Below are positions 6,971-8,939 of a stretch of DNA of 8,939 bases, one piece after another; the first letter of the stretch is position 1, and the number at the start of each line of letters is the position of its first letter. The DNA comes from Pseudomonadota bacterium (GTDB taxonomy: Bacteria; Pseudomonadota; Alphaproteobacteria; UBA8366; JADFVY01). The notes under the pieces were generated by a model, which worked only from the letters and a program-made list of their open reading frames with translations, made no database searches and was not told where the DNA came from. Position numbers and translations under genes: made by a program. The stretch is from assembly GCA_030671915.1 (NCBI GenBank), contig DAOVHN010000062.1, forward strand, positions 1 through 8,939, written 5' to 3'.

Positions 6971-7941
6971 TAGTGTTGCAGCAGAATGTCGCCGGGCTTC
7001 AGCCCCGACAGGATTTCGACCTGGTCGCCAAGGCGCTGGCCCGGCTGCACCATGACCTCGCCCTCGTCCTTCACCGTGACAAAGACCACGCCGTAGCGCT
7101 GACGCAGATATTCCGCGGGGACGAGGATAGTCTTGCGCTTGCCCGTGGCGATATGGACGCGGGTGCGTTCGCCAACGAAATAATCGCCCAGCCCGGGGGC
7201 CTCTACGTCAGCGATAACGCGGCCCTGGGAGATTTCCGGATAGACCTGGATTATGATCCCCTTGCGCTGGCTATCCGGATCGCCGGGCGCCAGACCACGT
7301 TCGCCGATCAGCACCTCGTCGCCCTCGCGGACGAAGCGCGCATGGCGTTCGGGCAGTTCAATGCGCAGCACATAGCGTTCGGCGGCGATGGTCGCCACGG
7401 GCTCGCCCGGCATGATTACGGAGCCCTCGGTCACATGGACGCGCAGCACGCGGCCGGTCGCCGGGGCCAGCACCGCGCCCTCCGACGTCTGCTGCTCCAG
7501 CACCGCGCGCTCGGCCATAAGGGCGGCCCGATTGCCGGTCGCTACATTCAGGTTGGTTTGCGCCTCGTCCAATCTGGCCTGGCTGATGGTGCCGCTCGTC
7601 CGAAGTTTCCGCATCCGGTTCAGTTCCGTTTGCGCCAATTTCCGCTGCGCGTCCAGCGCGCGAATGCGGGCATCCAGCGAGGCCATCCGCAGGCCCAGCT
7701 TCGGGTCCTCGATCGTCGCTATAACCTCGCCGGCGGTAACCGCCGATCCTTCATCAACCCCAAGCCCGCGGGTCGTCCCGCCGATTCGCGCCCGGGCCGC
7801 GACAACATCCACGCTTTGCACCGTGCCGAATACCGCCTTGCGGTCGTCCAACTCACTTTTTGTGACGTGAAATTCCGACTGCGCCAGCGCGGGTGCGCCG
7901 AAGGCGTACAAAAAAAAGAGAAAAGTGGCTTTTTGCAACAT
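6970..7941 (-). CDS. RND efflux periplasmic adaptor (membrane fusion protein)
   Basis: The adaptor links the inner-membrane RND permease to an outer-membrane channel in the periplasm. I take the ATG at 7941, giving 323 aa: it starts straight into a signal peptide (MLQKATFLFFLYAFGAPALA, cleavage likely after ALA before Q21). The frame is open to a TTG at 8025, but that would bury the signal. Domains: first lipoyl half about 44-80 (VVAARARIGGTTRGL, then DEGSAVTAGEVIATI); alpha-helical hairpin about 85-143 (ARIRALDAQRKLAQTELNRM and the returning helix); second lipoyl half about 146-178 (GAVLAPATGRVLRVHVTEGS); beta-barrel about 188-260; membrane-proximal part about 264-322, ending in SGLKPGDIL. 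The Shine-Dalgarno is weak. At 323 aa it is compact for the family but complete. Its TAA stop lies at the edge of the inverted-repeat element and is supplied by the TTA flank. Confidence 0.9.
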   Translation of the reverse strand: MLQKATFLFFLYAFGAPALAQSEFHVTKSELDDRKAVFGTVQSVDVVAARARIGGTTRGLGVDEGSAVTAGEVIATIEDPKLGLRMASLDARIRALDAQRKLAQTELNRMRKLRTSGTISQARLDEAQTNLNVATGNRAALMAERAVLEQQTSEGAVLAPATGRVLRVHVTEGSVIMPGEPVATIAAERYVLRIELPERHARFVREGDEVLIGERGLAPGDPDSQRKGIIIQVYPEISQGRVIADVEAPGLGDYFVGERTRVHIATGKRKTILVPAEYLRQRYGVVFVTVKDEGEVMVQPGQRLGDQVEILSGLKPGDILLQH

Positions 7942-8035
7942 TGGTCGTTTCAATCTCGGTGGAGAAAAAGGATCGCCGGCCAGCTCACAGATTTCGACAG
8001 TTATGAGCGTGTGATAATATTTCAAGTATAAATCC

Positions 8036-8065
8036 GTGGCCTGCGGCCACTCGTCGCGGCGCGAC
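8036..8065. repeat. Two tandem short GC hairpins
   Basis: GTGGCC-TGC-GGCCAC (8036-8050) has a 6-bp stem. After two bases, GTCGC-GGC-GCGAC (8053-8065) has a 5-bp stem. Neither is followed by a T-run on either strand, so they do not look like intrinsic terminators. On the minus strand they would lie in the leader or promoter region of the adaptor gene. Confidence 0.4.
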
Positions 8066-8106
8066 CCTGCCTCTCTCAGTTGTTGGAGTCAAACTGAATA
8101 AGGGTC

Positions 8107-8152
8107 CCCTATATTTATCTTAATATTTATCAATATACTGTGGTATATAGGG
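8107..8152. promoter_or_regulatory. Nested AT-rich palindromes, operator-like
   Basis: The outer arms are CCCTATAT (8107-8114) and ATATAGGG (8145-8152), perfect inverted repeats of 8 nt. Inside, partly overlapping the right outer arm, ATATAC-TGTG-GTATAT (8133-8148) is a perfect 6+4+6 dyad of the size bound by dimeric regulators. The placement between divergent efflux and receiver genes suits an operator, but no regulator can be assigned. Confidence 0.35.
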
Positions 8153-8258
8153 TGCTGACAGTTGTATTATGGCTTCTCATCTGAAAGAATGCGGGCGGCG
8201 ATGCAAAGAACATCGCTCCTGGAATTCTGGATAATCGCAAGAAGGGTGCGCCAAGGGA

Positions 8259-8906
8259 ATGAAAATTCTTATCGCTGACAATCATCTGTTGCTGGCCGAT
8301 GCGCTGGCCCAACTGGTGAAAGACAACGAGGCCGACTCGGAGGTTTTGCAGGCAGGCTCGCTCGATGACGCCATGGAAAAGATGGACCGCGACGGCACGG
8401 TCGAGATCGTTCTCGTCGATTACGATCTGCCTGGCCTGGGCGGGGTAGAGGGGCTGGAGCGCCTCCGCAGCCGCCATCCCAAGGTGCCTTGTGCTATTTT
8501 CTCGGGCTCGGAGGATGTCAGGCTGGCGTCCAGCGCGCTGGCCAGCGGCGCCGCGGGTTTCATTCCAAAGAGCATGTCCGCGCCGGCGTTTTTCCACGCT
8601 ATCAAGCTCATGCAGGTCGGGGAGAAGTTCTTCCCGGCGGGGCTGTATGAATATTTCGCAACCCAGGCATCCGTTAACCAGGTAAATGAGGAAAGCGCCG
8701 AGAATTTCAGGAGGCAGTTTTTGGGCAGGACGATGACGGCATTGTGGGAGAAGCAGTCTGGTGATGGCATCTGGTCTGGCCTCACCGATAACTACATAAA
8801 GGTCTATACCAGAAGCGATGAGGATTTAACCAATAAGCTACTGCCAGTAAAGCTTGTGGAAGTTAGAGGGGATAGGGTGTGGGGTTGGACTGCCCCCCGA
8901 AAATAG
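8259..8906 (+). CDS. Receiver (REC) domain joined in frame to an MtaB-type TRAM tail; probable chimera
   Basis: The 215-aa reading frame has two unrelated halves. Residues 1 to about 130 form a receiver domain of the LuxR/NarL response-regulator kind: MKILIADNHLLLADAL at the start, D7 in the acidic pocket (with N8 where Asp is common), phospho-acceptor D54 in VLVDYDLPGLGG, S82 as switch residue in AIFSGS, and K104 in GFIPKS. A LuxR helix-turn-helix should follow, but none is present. From about 143 the text reads EESAENFRRQFLGRT, ALWEK, GIWSGLTDNYIKVYT, LLPVKLVEVRGDRVWG. This resembles the C-terminal TRAM domain of MtaB, the tRNA t6A37 methylthiotransferase, whose catalytic part is absent. 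GC falls from 75/120 (8401-8520) to 55/120 (8761-8880). The ATG at 8259 has AAGGG only 1 nt upstream and GAAGGG 12 nt upstream. I judge this an assembly or recombination junction rather than a native protein. Confidence 0.6.
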   Translation: MKILIADNHLLLADALAQLVKDNEADSEVLQAGSLDDAMEKMDRDGTVEIVLVDYDLPGLGGVEGLERLRSRHPKVPCAIFSGSEDVRLASSALASGAAGFIPKSMSAPAFFHAIKLMQVGEKFFPAGLYEYFATQASVNQVNEESAENFRRQFLGRTMTALWEKQSGDGIWSGLTDNYIKVYTRSDEDLTNKLLPVKLVEVRGDRVWGWTAPRK

Positions 8907-8939
8907 GACCACTTGAAATGCGAGATTCCTGTAGAATAA
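8652..8939 (+). other. Low-GC segment of different origin: 3' end of an MtaB-like gene
   Basis: The segment encodes the MtaB-type TRAM tail, stops at 8904-8906 and runs to the window end. AT-ending and AGG/AGA/ATA codons appear here (AGG AGG, ACATAAAG, TTAACC), unlike the preceding genes. The break cannot be placed better than about 8650-8690, between the last receiver-like residues (GLYEYF) and the first TRAM-linked ones (EESAENF). The protein text recalls MtaB of Chloroflexota, from memory only. Confidence 0.5.

Larger units (their letters stand above)
7942..8258. other. Divergent intergenic region between the adaptor and receiver genes
   Basis: This 317-bp stretch holds no convincing gene. 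The part near the adaptor includes two short tandem hairpins (8036-8065). The middle, about 8095-8175, is strikingly AT-rich for this window and carries nested palindromes. It should contain the promoters of both the efflux operon and the receiver gene, but I could not find a -35/-10 pair on either strand with proper spacing. Isolated hexamers such as TATACT at 8134 and TATTAT at 8165 lack partners. Confidence 0.5.

Noticed and set aside
7942..8025. Longer adaptor start at the TTG of 8025
   Set aside because: It would place 28 polar residues before a clear signal peptide; the ATG at 7941 begins the signal peptide directly.
6868..8031. A 387-codon open frame on the + strand across the adaptor gene and part of the element
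   Set aside because: It is antisense to a clear membrane fusion protein with a signal peptide and lipoyl motifs, and its translation is rich in R/Q/H/A with no recognisable domain, as expected for a GC-rich shadow frame.
8036..8065. Tandem hairpins as a transcription terminator
   Set aside because: The stems are short and no T-run follows on either strand.
8130..8597. A 155-codon minus-strand frame over the receiver gene start and intergenic region
   Set aside because: It is antisense to the receiver motifs (D54, K104), and the part outside the receiver gene is low-complexity AT-rich DNA.
8918..8939. A possible new gene start (ATG at 8918, seven codons MRDSCRI) at the window end, with AGGA 9 nt upstream
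   Set aside because: Seven codons are too few to support a gene; it would belong to the low-GC segment, downstream of the MtaB-like end.

Overview
The window looks like chromosomal DNA from a GC-rich alphaproteobacterium, probably of the Rhodospirillales type. This rests on the ubiT-ubiU-ubiV order, on protein similarity as I recognise it, and on the codon use. No rRNA marker is present, so the placement is an inference. The last ~270 bases look foreign to the rest.

Layout. (1) 2-2153, + strand: the 3' end of ubiT, then ubiU and ubiV, all joined by 4-nt stop/start overlaps. These genes belong to the O2-independent ubiquinone pathway. Both U32-family proteins keep their four [4Fe-4S] cysteines. 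(2) 2157-2636, - strand: a conserved-looking 159-aa protein of unknown function with a possible winged-helix C-terminus, converging on ubiV with only 3 nt between. (3) 2830-3579, + strand: a DUF695-RraB two-domain protein. (4) 3592-7941, - strand: a two-gene efflux operon, with the periplasmic adaptor first and the RND permease second; no outer-membrane factor is in view. The 165-bp gap between these two genes is almost filled by a 143-145-bp inverted-repeat element that looks like a MITE. Removing it together with one copy of a TTA flank restores a 19-nt gap that carries the permease Shine-Dalgarno. (5) 7942-8258: an AT-rich, palindrome-rich divergent region. (6) 8259-8906, + strand: an ORF that begins as a response-regulator receiver domain but ends as a TRAM domain of the MtaB (tRNA methylthiotransferase) type instead of a DNA-binding domain.

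How the genes work together. UbiT/U/V would let the cell make ubiquinone without oxygen, which suits a facultative respirer. The adaptor and permease would form the inner part of a tripartite efflux pump. The receiver gene lies divergent to the pump and could have been its regulator, but its output domain is missing.

The two observations most worth following are the operon-splitting inverted-repeat element, whose junction creates an extended -10 sequence facing the permease, and the receiver-TRAM junction. The latter coincides with a fall in GC from about 63% to about 46% (hand counts), so it is either a cross-phylum recombination or, more likely, an assembly chimera.
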